This document shows positions 63,301 to 64,000 of a stretch of 64,000 nucleotides of DNA, piece by piece. The notes below the pieces were generated by a model. The model worked only from the letters and a program-made list of their open reading frames with translations, was not told the origin of the DNA and made no database searches. The position numbers were made by a program, and so were the translations under genes. The DNA comes from Adiantum capillus-veneris (taxonomy: Eukaryota; Streptophyta; Polypodiopsida; Polypodiales; Pteridaceae). The DNA lies in contig CM043945.1 in the NCBI GenBank assembly GCA_014529385.2, positions 143,972,741 to 144,036,740 of the forward strand, written 5' to 3'. How positions within the stretch are numbered: position 1 is the stretch's first letter; the number at the start of each line of letters is the position of its first letter.

Positions 63301-64000
63301 TCAACAATCTTGTGCGGCCCGTAAGAGAAAAGTTTCTTTAAATTTTATTTTTCAAAAAGTCTAAACAAAATGTCAAGTTCTTTTCCCACGTTTTATGCAA
63401 GAAGTGGGGAAGATGCGCAAGAGTTTCTAGACAACTTGGAGATGGCACATCTCATATCCGGAAGAGATGAAGAGGAAGTAAAGCTACGAGCCTTCCCGTT
63501 GGTTCTAAAAGCAGAAGCTAAAGCATGGTATGAGACCTTGCAACCCCAAATCAAGTCCAACTGGGAGAGACTGCGAGCAAGCTTCCTCTCCATGTTCGGG
63601 CAAGGTGATACTTCTGAAGGACTATGGAAATGTCTTATTGGACATAAGCAGGTATCACTTGAAGACTATCCCTCTTATGAAGCAACCTTTGTCAATCTAT
63701 GGGGTAGGTGGGAGGCTACATTAGAAAATCATGGTGGTGCACGTAACTTTCTAAAAAAAGAGAGATTCATGGTTGGCTTGTATCCACTTTTAAAGGCTAA
63801 AGTAGAGCTAAAATTCCCATCCACCTTCGAAGAAGTACGTGAGGTAGCCATCATCAAGTTTAGAAAACTACACTTCCAAGCACATAGAGCAAGGGGTTTG
63901 AATGAAGTGAGTGAGAGGGAATCTTCACAAATCATGGAAGCACCAATTAGGGCCCCTCTTGCACAATCTTCACAAATAGGAGATAACTCTCAACAAGAGG
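60338..64000 (+). mobile_element. Second copy of gypsy left end, cut by window edge
   Basis: Repeats 46,175-49,843 in order: terminal-repeat DNA, small frame A (62,778-62,990), small frame B (63,074-63,286) and the gag start (63,370 onward). Divergence is about 1.3% up to the gag start and zero over the visible 631 bp of gag. Either the LTR is unusually long and includes these frames, or two elements share a middle LTR. Confidence 0.88.

Overview
The window looks like nuclear DNA of a land plant. The one intact cellular gene encodes a plant-type 60S ribosomal protein L11 (uL5). Three broken host-gene fragments are also plant-like: allantoinase, a ClpB/HSP101 chaperone and a GH17 beta-1,3-glucanase. 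Nearly everything else is transposon-derived: LTR retrotransposons nested in one another, small foldback elements, and very long (AG)n/(CT)n arrays. I cannot name the species; the lineage beyond 'land plant' is open. No rRNA, tRNA or CRISPR was seen. All identities and counts below were made by eye.

Layout. 1-4.5 kb: intergenic, with a palindrome-rich repeat. 4.5-5.0 kb: remains of a Ty1/copia element. 6,028-24,844: an LTR element on the minus strand (175-bp LTRs, perfect ACCAT target duplication) interrupted by a younger 13.4-kb LTR element (6,759-20,138, 467-bp LTRs, minus). The younger element carries the three host-gene fragments, all in its sense direction. The older element and its flanks are full of tiny perfect hairpins whose loop is nearly always CCTTG. 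24.8-31.6 kb: intergenic, with inverted repeats, a 343-bp tandem duplication and two foldback elements. 31,722-32,273: RPL11, without introns, set between copies of a (GA)n-linked repeat. 33.8-34.3 kb: a second copy of the repeat from the left end. 35.6-38.5 kb: a small old LTR element whose edge was later tandemly duplicated. 40.3-43.8 kb: remains of Ty3/gypsy pol on the minus strand, split by a 2-kb terminal-repeat element (41,368-43,414, TSD AGTAG). 44.2-45.0 kb: copia RNase H remains.

46,175-60,337 is a chromodomain-type Ty3/gypsy element (gag, zinc knuckle, protease, RT, RNase H, integrase, chromodomain-like tail). It is interrupted by a non-autonomous LTR element (52,356-57,333, TSD TTGAG) that carries one open 407-codon frame. 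A second copy of its left end starts at 60,338 and runs off the window, so at least 3.66 kb is directly repeated. This repeat includes two tandem, mutually related 70-codon frames of unknown function just ahead of a gag frame.

The most noteworthy observations are the CCTTG-loop microhairpins, the host-gene fragments inside an LTR element, the twin small frames ahead of gag, and a second family of stem-varying hairpins at the end of the 41.4-43.4 kb element.
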